In this document: positions 44,250 through 52,628 of the stretch, one piece after another | Numbering within the stretch: the first letter of the stretch is position 1 | Layout: each line of letters opens with the position of its first letter | The notes under the pieces: generated by a model | Databases searched by the model: none | What the model was told of the DNA's origin: nothing | The model's input: only the letters and a program-made list of their open reading frames with translations | Source: Alphaproteobacteria bacterium | GTDB lineage: Bacteria > Pseudomonadota > Alphaproteobacteria > Micropepsales > Micropepsaceae | Assembly: GCA_017307355.1 (NCBI GenBank) | Contig: JAFKFG010000014.1 | Span: forward strand, 29,329 to 93,328 | Direction: 5' to 3' | Length of the DNA: 64,000 nt | Program-made: the position numbers and the translations under genes

Positions 44250-44299
44250 GGTCGCGGGCCCGGACGGAAAACCGCTTACACTTTTCCTGGGCCCGCTCC
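44250..44299 (+). repeat. Family C element, copy C4 (shortened)
   Basis: GGTCGCGGGCCCGGACGGAAAACCG to CTTTTCCTGGGCCCGCTCC between leuS and the DUF3576 gene. The inner hairpin is reduced to CTTACA. The outer stem is GGGCCC/GGGCCC where other copies have CGGCC/GGCCG, a paired change. Confidence 0.78.
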
Positions 44300-44330
44300 A
44301 GCAGCCCGTAAAACAGGCTTGGCCTTATAT

Positions 44331-44786
44331 CTACGCGCGCGGATTCAAAGTCGCCAGACGCAATTCGCGCGCGCGGGTGAGAATGGAATCTTCCAGCTTG
44401 TGCGCCGTGTCGGGGTTGGGCGTGGCGTCGCTCCAGCCGCCCGCGGCGCGGGTCTGGCGGAAGACCACGACCTTGAGCCCGTCGGCCCGCAGGTTCCGGT
44501 CCATGATGTAGATGGTGACTTTCAGCCGCTCGTCCGGGGCGCCGGGTGCCACATACCAGTCGGTGATGATCACCCCGCCAAAGGGATCGGCGCTGGCCAG
44601 CGGCATGAAGGACATGGTGTCCAGGGCCGCATGCCAGAGATAGGAATTGACCCCCAGGGTCATCTTGCCCGTGCCGCCCGCCACGATGGTGGCGCCGGTT
44701 TCCATGTCGGTGCTGGTCTTGTCGCTGCCACAGGCCACCAGGACGGGCAGCGCGGCCGCGCATAGCAAAATCGGCAGGATTCGCAT
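44331..44786 (-). CDS. DUF3576 family lipoprotein
   Basis: The product is 151 residues with a lipoprotein signal (MRILPILLCAAALPVLVACG, lipobox LVAC). The body has GVNSYLWHAALDTMSFMPLA, DPFGGVIITDWYVAPGAPDE, RLKVTIYIMDRNLRADGLKV and TARELRLATL-type ends, the DUF3576 pattern. The gene usually sits upstream of leuS in alphaproteobacteria, as here. Probably outer-membrane attached; function unknown. Confidence 0.9.
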   Translation of the reverse strand: MRILPILLCAAALPVLVACGSDKTSTDMETGATIVAGGTGKMTLGVNSYLWHAALDTMSFMPLASADPFGGVIITDWYVAPGAPDERLKVTIYIMDRNLRADGLKVVVFRQTRAAGGWSDATPNPDTAHKLEDSILTRARELRLATLNPRA

Positions 44787-44911
44787 CAGGTTTCGTTCCT
44801 TCGACGGGCCCGTCAGGGTTACCGTCCAACCCCTGGCTGTCTCGGCTTATACTGGCAGCGGGCCCCCCGTGCAACGGCGCGCGCCTTGTCGCAAGCGTCC
44901 CGGTTTGGCTT

Positions 44912-46132
44912 ATGTTAGAAGGGCTTATGAGCAGGCTGGGATTTCAAAAAAGCAATTTGTGCGCCCCGGGCGGCGCGGGCACGGCGTTAATCCTGGCCGG
45001 GCTGGCACTGCCCGTGCCCGCCCTGGCGCTGGATATTCCCAGCCTCCCCCAATTTCAGGCCGAAATCGGCGACGCCCAGCTTTCCGTGGGCGGGACCGCC
45101 AGCGGGGCGGTTTTCGACTCCAACCTCAAGCGCCAGCCTGGTCTGTCCGGGTCGGCCAAGCTGATGCCCCGGCTGCACCGCGATTACGACAGCGGCCTGT
45201 CGCTGGGACTGAACGCGACCCTGGCGGTCAGCGATGCTTTGTCGCGCGGCCGCTATGGCGGGGATTTCTTCGAGAAGGTCTTCGGCGAAGTCCGCACCGG
45301 GCTTGGCCGGGTCGAGATCGGCCAGACCGACGGCGCGGGCTATGTGGTGGCGGCGGGCGGCCCCAAAGTGGATGCGCAGGTGTCGCTGGACGATCCCCAG
45401 ACCACATTCTTCCGCGATCCCGTCACCGGCCATGCCGCGACCGACCTGTTCGCGCTGCGCACCGCGGTGGGCGCATCCTCCAACTACGCCAAGTTCGCCT
45501 ATGTCAGCCCGGCCCTGTTCGGGGCGCAACTGGCCCTTTCCTTCACGCCCAACCAAGGCAAACAGGTGCTGCCCTTTCTCACGGCCGGGCCGGATGTGCC
45601 CGGACGCCAGGCGGCGATCTGGGAAGCGGGCCTGCGCTATTCCACCGATTTCGGACCGGTCAACCTCACCGGTTATGGCGGCATCGCCGAAGGAAGGGGC
45701 GAGCACAAGCTGGGACGCCAGGAAGGCGTGAGCGACTTGGGCGCCGGGCTTCGCGCCGACTATGTGGTCGATGACGAACTCAGCCTGTCGCTGGGCGGCT
45801 CATACCGCCACAGCAATGCCTATGCCTTCGACATCACGCAGAGCTTCGACGGCGCCACCACTCGCGCGCTGCATGTGAGCGCCGCCGCCACCTATGGAAG
45901 CTGGGTCTGGGGCGTCGAAGTTGGCAACGCGGTCGCGGGCAGTCCTGCCGGGCTGCCGCGCCTGGAGTTGAACGGGTATCAGGCGTCGCTGGGCTATGTG
46001 CTGAACAATAACTGGCAGATCACCGGCGGCTGGCAACGGCTGGATTATGCGCGGAGCAGCGGCGCTTTCTTCAATGGCGGGCCGCGTCTCAACATGAATG
46101 CAGGCTTCCTGCATCTCAATCTGCACGTTTGA
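44912..46132 (+). CDS. Outer-membrane porin
   Basis: The product is 406 residues from ATG 44912; ATG 44927 is a possible alternative. A signal peptide ends near PALA, then a beta-barrel of alternating residues follows (VSVGGTASGAVFDSN-like start; FGEVRTGLGRVEIGQTDGAG; YAKFAYVSPALFGAQLALSF; LSLSLGGSYRHSNAYAFD). The C-terminal strand ends in NAGFLHLNLHV rather than Phe. This fits the alphaproteobacterial general-diffusion porin family. The specificity is unknown. Confidence 0.85.
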   Translation: MLEGLMSRLGFQKSNLCAPGGAGTALILAGLALPVPALALDIPSLPQFQAEIGDAQLSVGGTASGAVFDSNLKRQPGLSGSAKLMPRLHRDYDSGLSLGLNATLAVSDALSRGRYGGDFFEKVFGEVRTGLGRVEIGQTDGAGYVVAAGGPKVDAQVSLDDPQTTFFRDPVTGHAATDLFALRTAVGASSNYAKFAYVSPALFGAQLALSFTPNQGKQVLPFLTAGPDVPGRQAAIWEAGLRYSTDFGPVNLTGYGGIAEGRGEHKLGRQEGVSDLGAGLRADYVVDDELSLSLGGSYRHSNAYAFDITQSFDGATTRALHVSAAATYGSWVWGVEVGNAVAGSPAGLPRLELNGYQASLGYVLNNNWQITGGWQRLDYARSSGAFFNGGPRLNMNAGFLHLNLHV

Positions 46133-46136
46133 TTTG

Positions 46137-46754
46137 TTAGGTCGCACGTCCGGACGGAAAACCGCTCGCCGCTTCGCGGCTCTCACTTTTCCTGGCCGAT
46201 GCTCCCAGACTCTCTATCGCCGCGATGCCGGAGAAGCCTGGCAGCAGCGCGGCGTTGCGCGCCGTGACGCCGCCCAGCGCCAATATGGGAAGCAAGGCGC
46301 GTTGCGCCATCAGCCGTGCCCGCACGGCAGTCAAGATTTTTGCCTGCGGATGGCTCTTGGTGGCGAACACCGGCGACAGCAGCGCCGCATCGGCATAAGG
46401 CGCATGCAGCCCGCGCGGAGAGTGTGCCGCCACCGTGATCACCCAAGCAGGCCGCAGCGCACGCCAATGCGCCGCATCGCGGGCGCGGACTTCCGGCAGA
46501 TGCAGACCGTGCAGCCTGTCCGCAAGAACCGGATCGTCCGCCGCCAGCAGAATCAGGCCATGAGTCTGTGCCTGCAATATCTCGCCCAGCGTGTGGCGGC
46601 GTTTGGCATCGCGCGAACGCACGATCACCAAACTGCCTTTGGGCAAAGCCCGCGCCGCCTTCACGGGATCGGGCAGCCGCTCGTCATCCGTCACCAACGC
46701 CAGCAAACCTGCGTTGAGGCGGGCGGCGGCTCTTGCTAGATTCGCGGCCGTCAT
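46137..46754 (-). CDS. Thiamine-phosphate synthase-like protein (ThiE family)
   Basis: The product is 205 residues. The TIM-barrel pattern of ThiE/TenI is visible (LLALVTDDERLPDPVKAARA, GSLVIVRSRDAKRRHTLGEI, GLILLAADDPVLADRLHGLH, LLSPVFATKSHP, ILALGGVTARNAALLPGFSG). It may be TenI-like rather than a true synthase because several ThiE catalytic residues are not obvious. The last 23 or so residues (ASARKSESREAASGFPSGRAT) are encoded by repeat C5. Its ATG (46754-46752) overlaps the ATG of the divergent yggS. Confidence 0.8.
   Translation of the reverse strand: MTAANLARAAARLNAGLLALVTDDERLPDPVKAARALPKGSLVIVRSRDAKRRHTLGEILQAQTHGLILLAADDPVLADRLHGLHLPEVRARDAAHWRALRPAWVITVAAHSPRGLHAPYADAALLSPVFATKSHPQAKILTAVRARLMAQRALLPILALGGVTARNAALLPGFSGIAAIESLGASARKSESREAASGFPSGRAT
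46140..46206 (+). repeat. Family C element, copy C5 (in frame in a CDS end)
   Basis: GGTCGCACGTCCGGACGG to CCTGGCCGATGCTCCC with inner hairpin GCCGCTTCGCGGC. It forms the 3' end of the ThiE-like reading frame on the opposite strand and supplies its stop codon region. Confidence 0.8.
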
Positions 46755-47418
46755 GAGCATCCCAGAGAATCTGGCCGACATACTGGCCCGCATCGACGCG
46801 GCACGGAAGGCGGCGATCGCGCCCGCCCCGCAAACCAAGCTGGTCGCGGTCAGCAAGACCGTGAGCGAAGCCGGCATCCGCGAAGCCATCGCCGCCGGCC
46901 AGCGCCTGTTCGGCGAAAACCGGGTGCAGGAGGCGCAAGGCAAATTCCCGCAGCTGAAAGCGGAATTTCCCGACCTCACATTGCATCTGATCGGCCCATT
47001 GCAAACCAACAAAGTGAAGGATGCGGCGGCGCTGTTCGACGCCATCCAGACTCTGGACCGCACCCGCCTGGCCGATGCCCTGGCGGCGGAGCGCGACAAA
47101 AGCGGCCGGTGCCCGCAATTGTTCATACAAGTGAATACCGGCGAGGAGCCGCAGAAAGCGGGCGTGCTGCCCGCCGAAACCGAAGCCCTGATCGCCTATG
47201 CCCGCAAGCTGGAATTGCCGCTGATCGGGTTGATGTGCATCCCGCCCGTCGAAGACGATGTGGCGCCGCATTTCGCTTTCCTCGCCAAGCTGGCGAAGGA
47301 GAATGGGCTCAGCGAACTCAGCATGGGCATGAGCGGGGATTTCGAAATGGCGATCCGCTTCGGCGCCACCCATGTGCGGGTGGGCAGCGCGATTTTTGGC
47401 GAAAGGCCCAAAATTTAA
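46753..47418 (+). CDS. YggS family pyridoxal-phosphate homeostasis protein
   Basis: The product is 221 residues. PLP-binding Lys35 lies in KLVAVSKTV; other family marks are LFGENRVQEAQ, LHLIGPLQTNKVKDA, LFIQVNTGEEPQKAG, LSMGMSGDFEMAI and TVRVG-like THVRVGSAIFGER. YggS/PLPBP proteins keep free PLP in balance. The start at 46753 shares bases with the divergent ThiE-like start (TCATGA), so the real start positions or promoters are unusual. Confidence 0.93.
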   Translation: MSIPENLADILARIDAARKAAIAPAPQTKLVAVSKTVSEAGIREAIAAGQRLFGENRVQEAQGKFPQLKAEFPDLTLHLIGPLQTNKVKDAAALFDAIQTLDRTRLADALAAERDKSGRCPQLFIQVNTGEEPQKAGVLPAETEALIAYARKLELPLIGLMCIPPVEDDVAPHFAFLAKLAKENGLSELSMGMSGDFEMAIRFGATHVRVGSAIFGERPKI

Positions 47419-47434
47419 GCGCGCTGTTTCTATT

Positions 47435-47530
47435 ACTCTCCATGGGCGGGCTCGATCCGCCCATCCAAGGAACAAGACTCGTGCTTGTAGTCCTGGATGG
47501 CCGGCTCAAGGCCGGCCATGGGGAGTCTTT
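47435..47530. repeat. REP-like nested palindrome (family D)
   Basis: CTCTCCATGG at the left pairs with CATGGGGAG at the right. Inside are GGGCGGG-CTCGAT-CCGCCC and ATGGCCGGC-TCAA-GGCCGGCCAT, the latter a widespread alphaproteobacterial intergenic palindrome type. Between yggS and the L,D-transpeptidase. Confidence 0.65.
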
Positions 47531-47576
47531 TCGGATCTACCCGGCCGCTCGCTTGGGCTCGCGGCGTTCGCAACTC

Positions 47577-47599
47577 GAAATGGTCCACCGGACCATTTC
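47577..47599. terminator. Bidirectional hairpin between yggS and the L,D-transpeptidase gene
   Basis: Perfect 10-bp stem GAAATGGTCC/GGACCATTTC with a 3-nt loop, 19 bp past the minus-strand L,D-transpeptidase stop. No long T-run follows, so termination is only probable. Confidence 0.45.
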
Positions 47600-47617
47600 G
47601 TCCCTACGGGCCGTTGC

Positions 47618-48121
47618 TCACCCTGTGATCTTCAGCTTGTCGCCGGCGCGGAACTGGGCCAGCGCCGCGCGCAGGTCGTGATCGGTGAGCGCCACGCAGC
47701 CCGCCGTGGGCGTGTAACCCTCGCGCGCCAGATGCAGGAAGATCGCGCTGCCCGCGCCCTGCACCACCGGATCGTCATTGAAGCCCACCACAACGATGAT
47801 GTCGTAGACATGGCTGTCCAGCCACAGATGCTCGGCGCTGACGGGATAGGGATGCTTGACCAGCTTGTTGTAGTTGGGATCGCCCGGCGCATCGCACCAG
47901 CCGTCTTCGGGCACCAGCGCGCGCGCGGGCAAAATCGTTTTGGGCTTTTCCGTGCGGTCGGTGCGCCAGAAGACCTGACGCAGCGGGAAAACGCCGATGG
48001 GCGTCTTGCCGTCGCCTTCCTTCTTCTGGCCCATGCCATGCGGGCCGATGGCGCAGCGGCGCGGGCCCGCGCCCCAGTTCATCACCGGGCCGGCGGCGGA
48101 ATTGGAAACGATCAGATCCAT
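47618..48121 (-). CDS. L,D-transpeptidase family protein (YkuD domain)
   Basis: The product is 167 residues with the catalytic block AIFLHLAREGYTPTAGCVAL containing the His and Cys of YkuD domains, and an early SNSAAGPVMNWG region. No signal peptide is evident, unlike classic periplasmic enzymes, so it belongs to the short L,D-transpeptidase/murein catalytic branch whose export is unclear. It probably makes or edits 3-3 peptide cross-links. Confidence 0.88.
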   Translation of the reverse strand: MDLIVSNSAAGPVMNWGAGPRRCAIGPHGMGQKKEGDGKTPIGVFPLRQVFWRTDRTEKPKTILPARALVPEDGWCDAPGDPNYNKLVKHPYPVSAEHLWLDSHVYDIIVVVGFNDDPVVQGAGSAIFLHLAREGYTPTAGCVALTDHDLRAALAQFRAGDKLKITG

Positions 48122-48136
48122 GCGCCCGAGCTTAAC

Positions 48137-48673
48137 TCAACTTGTGGCGGCGGCAACCTGGGTGCGGAGCGCCATGTCCGGCAAGGCGATGGATCGGCGA
48201 TAGGCCGACATCGCCCGGCGGGCCAGATCGACGTCCACGCCCTTGGCATCGAGCGAGGCCTGCAGCGCCATCATGTCGGCGGTCATGTCGGTGGGTTGAA
48301 CGTCCGGCGCCTGCACGGGCGCTTTGGCGTTGCTGGCAACGGCCTTGTCAGGATGATGGCCGGTGAACAGCGCCAGGATGGTGCTGCCGAAATCCTTGCC
48401 CGTGATCGCTTCAAAGGCGGCATCGGCGGCGCCGGAGACCGCACCCCACAACCCGCCATACAGCGCATCGCCCGCGATCCGTTCTGGCACCCCGATATGG
48501 GTGCCGGTGATGGCGCGGCAGAGCGTGCCGATGACGGGCAGGTGTTCCAAGGGATTGATGATCGACAGCAGATTGTGGAACGAGAAATCCCAGTACGAGG
48601 ACCCCTTGGACGCGGCCGTCCCGTCCGCCGGTATGGGCGGCGCGGCGACGGGGCGGGCGGCGTCGATGCTCAT
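48137..48673 (-). CDS. Uncharacterised conserved protein, candidate sigma-54/FlbD target
   Basis: The product is 178 residues. The conserved-looking core is DFSFHNLLSIINPLEHLPVI, then CRAITGTHIGVPERIAGDAL and YGGLWGAVSGAADAAFEAIT, a glycine/alanine-rich amphipathic stretch. A disordered middle and a helical end (ARRAMSAYRRSIAL) follow. I recognise the pattern as a recurring alphaproteobacterial hypothetical protein but know no function. A sigma-54 element ends 13 bp upstream of the ATG and an ftr-like dyad lies further up, pointing to flagellar-type regulation. Confidence 0.75.
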   Translation of the reverse strand: MSIDAARPVAAPPIPADGTAASKGSSYWDFSFHNLLSIINPLEHLPVIGTLCRAITGTHIGVPERIAGDALYGGLWGAVSGAADAAFEAITGKDFGSTILALFTGHHPDKAVASNAKAPVQAPDVQPTDMTADMMALQASLDAKGVDVDLARRAMSAYRRSIALPDMALRTQVAAATS

Positions 48674-48686
48674 CGCCTCACCCCAA

Positions 48687-48701
48687 GCAAGGCCCCTGCC
48701 A
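48687..48701 (-). promoter_or_regulatory. Sigma-54 promoter upstream of the uncharacterised gene
   Basis: On the minus strand TGGCAGGGGCCTTGC fits TGGCAC-N5-TTGC with one mismatch; GG at 48700-48699, GC at 48688-48687. The start would fall at about 48675, so the mRNA would begin within a few bases of the ATG and be leaderless. Confidence 0.6.
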
Positions 48702-48753
48702 GCAGAAAAATGGCTTTATTGCTGGAATTTCATCGGCTTCCGGGAAGGCGGCG

Positions 48754-48768
48754 CGGCAAAATTTGCCG
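48754..48768. promoter_or_regulatory. ftr-like dyad
   Basis: CGGCAAAATTTGCCG is a perfect CGGCA-N5-TGCCG palindrome, the same pattern as upstream of flgI and both flagellins. It lies about 80-95 bp upstream of the sigma-54 start on the minus side and 67 bp before the response regulator gene on the plus side. Confidence 0.6.
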
Positions 48769-48834
48769 ATCCTTATGTTTTTGGCGGGGGCCAAATCGCG
48801 CTAGTCTCCCCCCGCCCCGGAACCCAAGAGTGAT

Positions 48835-49488
48835 ATGGCCAGCGCCAAGCGCGTTTTATTGGTGGATCATGACGCCGTGCTGCGTGCCTCGCTGGCCGAA
48901 CAGCTGGCGCGGGAGGGCGCTTATGCCGTGGTCGAAGCCGGCAGCGCGGCCGAGGCGCGGGAGCGGGCCAAAGAGGGCGGCTACGATCTGGCCATCATCG
49001 ACCAAAGCCTGCCGGACGGGGCGGGCGACGCCCTGTCGCGCGAATTGAAGATGCAGGATTTCGACGGGCCGGTCCTGCTTCTGTCGGACAGGCAGGCGCC
49101 GCCGCAGGCCGCCGACTATCTGGAAAAGCCGTTCCGCTTTGCCGACCTTCTGGCGCGGCTCAACCAGTATCTCAGCCGTCATGCCGCCAGCGACGATGTG
49201 CCCGTGCCGATCGGACCTTATCTGTTCCGTCCCGGCGCCAAGCTCCTCACCCAGGGCCCGCGCAAAGTGCGGCTGACGGAAAAGGAAACCGACATCCTGA
49301 AATTCCTGCATGCCGCGGGCGCCACGGTGGCGCGGGACGTGCTGCTGCACGAGGTCTGGGGCTACAACCCCGCCGTCACCACCCACACGTTGGAGACCCA
49401 CATCTATCGGCTACGCCGCAAGATCGAGGAGAATCCCGGCGAGGCCCGCATCCTGGTGACGGAAGAGGGCGGCTATCGCCTCTCCTAA
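48835..49488 (+). CDS. OmpR/PhoB-family response regulator (orphan)
   Basis: The product is 217 residues: a receiver domain (acidic D11/D13, phospho-acceptor D56 in LAIIDQSLPDG, Lys in YLEKPF) and a winged-helix DNA-binding domain (VRLTEKETDILKFLHAAG, EVWGYNPAVTTHTLETHIYR, LRRKIEENPGEARIL). No histidine kinase lies beside it, so its partner is elsewhere. The receiver is shorter than usual between the Asp and Lys motifs. An ftr-like dyad lies upstream. Confidence 0.93.
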   Translation: MASAKRVLLVDHDAVLRASLAEQLAREGAYAVVEAGSAAEARERAKEGGYDLAIIDQSLPDGAGDALSRELKMQDFDGPVLLLSDRQAPPQAADYLEKPFRFADLLARLNQYLSRHAASDDVPVPIGPYLFRPGAKLLTQGPRKVRLTEKETDILKFLHAAGATVARDVLLHEVWGYNPAVTTHTLETHIYRLRRKIEENPGEARILVTEEGGYRLS

Positions 49489-49506
49489 GCAGGAAACATT
49501 TTCGAT

Positions 49507-49619
49507 GGTCGCACGGCCCCGGGCGCGGATGCGCCCAATTATTTTAAGGGCGCCTCCGGCGCCGCTCGGAAAACCGCTCGCCGCTTCGCGGCTCCCACTT
49601 TTCCTGGCCGGTGCTCCGG
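49507..49619 (+). repeat. Family C element, copy C6, interrupted
   Basis: The left end GGTCGCACGGCCC and right part CGGAAAACCGCTCGCC to CCTGGCCGGTGCTCC match family C. About 45 bp between them is an insert made of two hairpins, GGGCGCGGATGCGCCC and GGGCGCCTCCGGCGCC, separated by AATTATTTTAA. It lies between the response regulator and PBP genes. Confidence 0.72.
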
Positions 49620-49671
49620 TGGTTAATAAATTCTTTAACGCTCGTTAACCTTTGATTCGCCACCATTGCGC

Positions 49672-51750
49672 ATGGGCAGAAAGCGTCCTCCTTCCGACTT
49701 CCATGACGACGGCGAGCCCCGCATCTACCGGCGGGCGGCTCCGCCGACGCCCGTGGTTTACGACGACGAGGACGAATATTTCGAAGAGGAATATTTCGAA
49801 CCGGCGCCGCCACCCAAGCGGCGGATCTGGCCTTATGCGCTGGTGATGCTCCTGGTCTGGGGCGTGTTGTTCGGCGCGATCGTGTGGTCGCATTTCGTCT
49901 CGGACCTGCCGGATGTGCGCAACCTGACGGCCGCCGCCGCGCCCCGCGACGTCACCATCCTGGACGATCACGGGCGCCTGGTGGCGCGGCGCGGATTGAC
50001 GCAAGGCGCCGCCGTCGATGCCGCGAAACTTCCCGCCTATGTGCCCAACGCCTTCATCGCCATCGAGGACCGCCGCTTCCGCCATCATTTCGGCATCGAT
50101 CCCATCGGGCTGGCACGCGCCAGCCTGCGCAACATGATGGCGGGCCATGTGGTGCAAGGCGGCTCCACGCTGACGCAGCAGCTGGCCAAGAATCTGTTCC
50201 TGGACCCTGAGCGCACCTTCGACCGCAAAGTGCAGGAGGCGATGCTGGCGGTCTATCTGGAGTCGCGTTACTCCAAGGACCAGATCCTCACGCTTTATCT
50301 CAACCGGGTGTATTTCGGCGCCGGCGTGTTCGGCATCGAGGCGGCGTCGGAGAAATTCTTCGGCAAGCATGCGGGCGAACTCAGCCTTACCGAAGCGGCG
50401 ATGCTGGCGGGCAGCGTCAAGGCGCCCGCGCGCTACAACCCCATCGCCGATGCCGACGCGTCGCTGGCCCGCGCCAGCGTGGTGCTGCAAGCAATGCGCG
50501 AAACCGGCTTCATCACGGAAGCGGAGCAGCGCCAGGCCGAAACCACGCGCCCGCGCATCGTCACCAGCAACGGCACACCCGAGGCCGGCTATTTCACCGA
50601 CTGGGTGATCTCGCAGCTGAACGGCATTGTCGGCCAGGACGTGGCTGCCGTGATCGTGGAGACCAGCTTCGATCTGGGCACCCAGGACATGGCGGAACGG
50701 GCCATCGCCCAGGGCCTGGATGCGGAAGGCGAGAAAATCCATGCCAGCCAGGCCGCCCTGGTGGCGATGACGCCCGATGGCGCGATCCGGGCGATGGTGG
50801 GCGGGCGCTCCTATGCCCAGTCCAGCTTCAATCGCGCCACCGATGCGGTGCGCCAGCCCGGTTCGGCCTTCAAGCCTTTCGTCTATCTGACGGCGTTCGA
50901 GAATGGCCGCACGCCCGACGACATCATGCATGACGGGCCGATCAATATCCGCGGCTGGAAGCCGTCCGACTTTGACGGCAAATACAAAGGCGACATCACC
51001 CTGACGGAAGCCTTTGCGGAATCCTCGAATGTGATCGCGGCCGAGCTCACCGATCAGCTGGGCCCGAAAGAGGTGGCGGCCACCGCCAAGCGCCTGGGCA
51101 TCACCTCGCCGCTCGAGGCCGTGGCGTCGCTGGCCTTGGGCACCTCGGGCGTGACGCCGCTGGAATTGACCGGCGCCTATGCGCCCTTTGCCAATGGCGG
51201 CAATGGGGTCAAACCCTTCGCCATTCTCCGCGTCCGCAGCAAGTCGGGAAAAACCCTCTTTCAGCGCAAGCCGGGCAGTGCGGAGCCGGTCATGTCCCAG
51301 GCCAACAACAGCGCCATGACCAAATTGATGGTGCAGACCGTCACCACCGGCACCGGCAAATCAGCGCGTCTGGCCGAACGGCCCACCGCCGGCAAGACCG
51401 GCACCACCCAGGACTATCACGACGCCTGGTTTGTGGGCTTCACCGCCGATTTGGTGACGGGGGTGTGGGTGGGCAACGACAATGCCGCCCCGATGAAGCG
51501 CGTGACGGGCGGCGGCCTGCCCGCGCGCATCTTCCACACCTTCATGGAAGACGCGGAACAGGATCTGCCGGTGCGCCCGCTGGTGGGAAGCGAAGTGCTG
51601 GTGGCGGATGTGGGCGATACGGCCGCTACGCCGGCCGTGACGGACGCCGTGCCCGTGCCGGAAGCGGCGCCGCCGCCCGCGCCGGTGGTGGCGGCAAAGC
51701 CGGAAGATCCGTTCGAGAAGATTCTAAATAGTCTCTTTGGAGGAAAATAA
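49672..51750 (+). CDS. Penicillin-binding protein 1A family (bifunctional)
   Basis: The product is 692 residues from ATG 49672; a TTG two codons earlier is the alternative. An acidic cytoplasmic tail and one membrane helix (about 52-73) precede the GT51 domain ([36 protein letters not shown]). The transpeptidase domain has SxxK in [11 protein letters not shown], SxN in AESSNVIAA and KTG in [14 protein letters not shown]. It polymerises and cross-links peptidoglycan. The C-terminus is a Pro/Ala-rich tail. Confidence 0.95.
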   Translation: MGRKRPPSDFHDDGEPRIYRRAAPPTPVVYDDEDEYFEEEYFEPAPPPKRRIWPYALVMLLVWGVLFGAIVWSHFVSDLPDVRNLTAAAAPRDVTILDDHGRLVARRGLTQGAAVDAAKLPAYVPNAFIAIEDRRFRHHFGIDPIGLARASLRNMMAGHVVQGGSTLTQQLAKNLFLDPERTFDRKVQEAMLAVYLESRYSKDQILTLYLNRVYFGAGVFGIEAASEKFFGKHAGELSLTEAAMLAGSVKAPARYNPIADADASLARASVVLQAMRETGFITEAEQRQAETTRPRIVTSNGTPEAGYFTDWVISQLNGIVGQDVAAVIVETSFDLGTQDMAERAIAQGLDAEGEKIHASQAALVAMTPDGAIRAMVGGRSYAQSSFNRATDAVRQPGSAFKPFVYLTAFENGRTPDDIMHDGPINIRGWKPSDFDGKYKGDITLTEAFAESSNVIAAELTDQLGPKEVAATAKRLGITSPLEAVASLALGTSGVTPLELTGAYAPFANGGNGVKPFAILRVRSKSGKTLFQRKPGSAEPVMSQANNSAMTKLMVQTVTTGTGKSARLAERPTAGKTGTTQDYHDAWFVGFTADLVTGVWVGNDNAAPMKRVTGGGLPARIFHTFMEDAEQDLPVRPLVGSEVLVADVGDTAATPAVTDAVPVPEAAPPPAPVVAAKPEDPFEKILNSLFGGK

Positions 51751-51854
51751 CCCCCTCCGCCCTACGCATCGCAAGCGATGCTACGTTCGCACGCTGACGC
51801 TACTCACCCTCCCCCGCCAGCGCGCTTCGCGCGCGCAGGGGAGGCGGGCCTGTG
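51751..51854 (-). repeat. Family B palindromic element, copy B7
   Basis: This is a minus-orientation B module without an A module. The core stem is CCTCCCC/GGGGGAGG with inner GCGCGC-GAA-GCGCGC. The slot holds GCATCGC-AA-GCGATGC. It lies between convergent PBP1A and YgjP-type genes. Confidence 0.78.
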
Positions 51855-51875
51855 TTCGGCCGCACGAAATTCCGT

Positions 51876-52628
51876 TCAGTTATACCGCAGCAGGTTGCGG
51901 CCGTTTTCGCGCAGCCATTTGCGGGCGCGGTCGACATCGGGCGACAATGTCGCCACATGCGCCCAGAAGCGCGGGGAATGATTCATTTCCTTCAGGTGCG
52001 CCACTTCATGCGCCACCACATAATCGCGCACGAATTCCGGCGCGAAGATCAGCCGCCAGGAAAAAGACAACGAACCGTTCTGGCTGCAGGAGCCCCAGCG
52101 GCTTCGCGTGTCGCGGACGCTCACCCGCGATGGGCGCAATCCCAGCCGCGCGGCATATTCGATTGACCGCGCCGAGAGCAGGGCCTTGGCCTCGCGCTTG
52201 AAGAAATCGGCCAGCCGGCGCGGCGCATGCTCGATCCCGCCATGGACCAGAAGAACGCCATTGGCGGCCCAGACCGGCGCCGGACCACGCGCGAGGCTGT
52301 GTTGAACAGGATGGCTCACGCCCAGGAACGGCACCGTGGCGCCCGGCATCAGGGCCACGGGCTTGGGCATGCGCTGCAATTGCCGCGCGATCCATTGGGT
52401 TTCGCCCCGCGCGAAGGCCATGGCCGGGCCGGCGCCGCCCCGGGCGGGCGCGGTGACCGTGACTTCGCCAGTATCAGGATGGACGCGCATGACAATGCGG
52501 CGGGCGCGGGGATTGAGGCGCACATTCACCGCCACGTCGGCGCCGTCTATTGCAAGCAGTTCACGGCGGACGGCTCGCTTTTCGACGCGCTTGGCCTTAG
52601 GCTTGCCACGCAACAGGAACTTCAACAT
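51876..52628 (-). CDS. YgjP-type M48-like metallopeptidase (WLM/DUF45)
   Basis: The product is 250 residues. A basic N-terminus is followed by a beta domain (VRLNPRARRIVMRVHPDTGE), DTRSRWGSCSQNGSLSFSWR and the zinc motif VAHEVAHLKEMNHSPRFW. This is the YgjP family of soluble putative metallopeptidases. The substrate is unknown. Its ATG (52628-52626) overlaps the ATG of the divergent VOC gene, with a weak ribosome site, so a slightly later start (TTG codons 2 or 6) is possible. Confidence 0.88.
   Translation of the reverse strand: MLKFLLRGKPKAKRVEKRAVRRELLAIDGADVAVNVRLNPRARRIVMRVHPDTGEVTVTAPARGGAGPAMAFARGETQWIARQLQRMPKPVALMPGATVPFLGVSHPVQHSLARGPAPVWAANGVLLVHGGIEHAPRRLADFFKREAKALLSARSIEYAARLGLRPSRVSVRDTRSRWGSCSQNGSLSFSWRLIFAPEFVRDYVVAHEVAHLKEMNHSPRFWAHVATLSPDVDRARKWLRENGRNLLRYN

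Noticed and set aside
47372..49048. A 558-codon plus-strand frame over the L,D-transpeptidase and the uncharacterised gene
   Set aside because: Opposite two better frames with regulatory signals and crossing intergenic palindromes.
49620..49650. CtrA box upstream of the PBP1A gene (TTAATAAATTCTTTAACGCTCGTTAACC)
   Set aside because: The TTAA half sites are spaced by 8 and 6 bases, not 7, so it does not fit the CtrA pattern.
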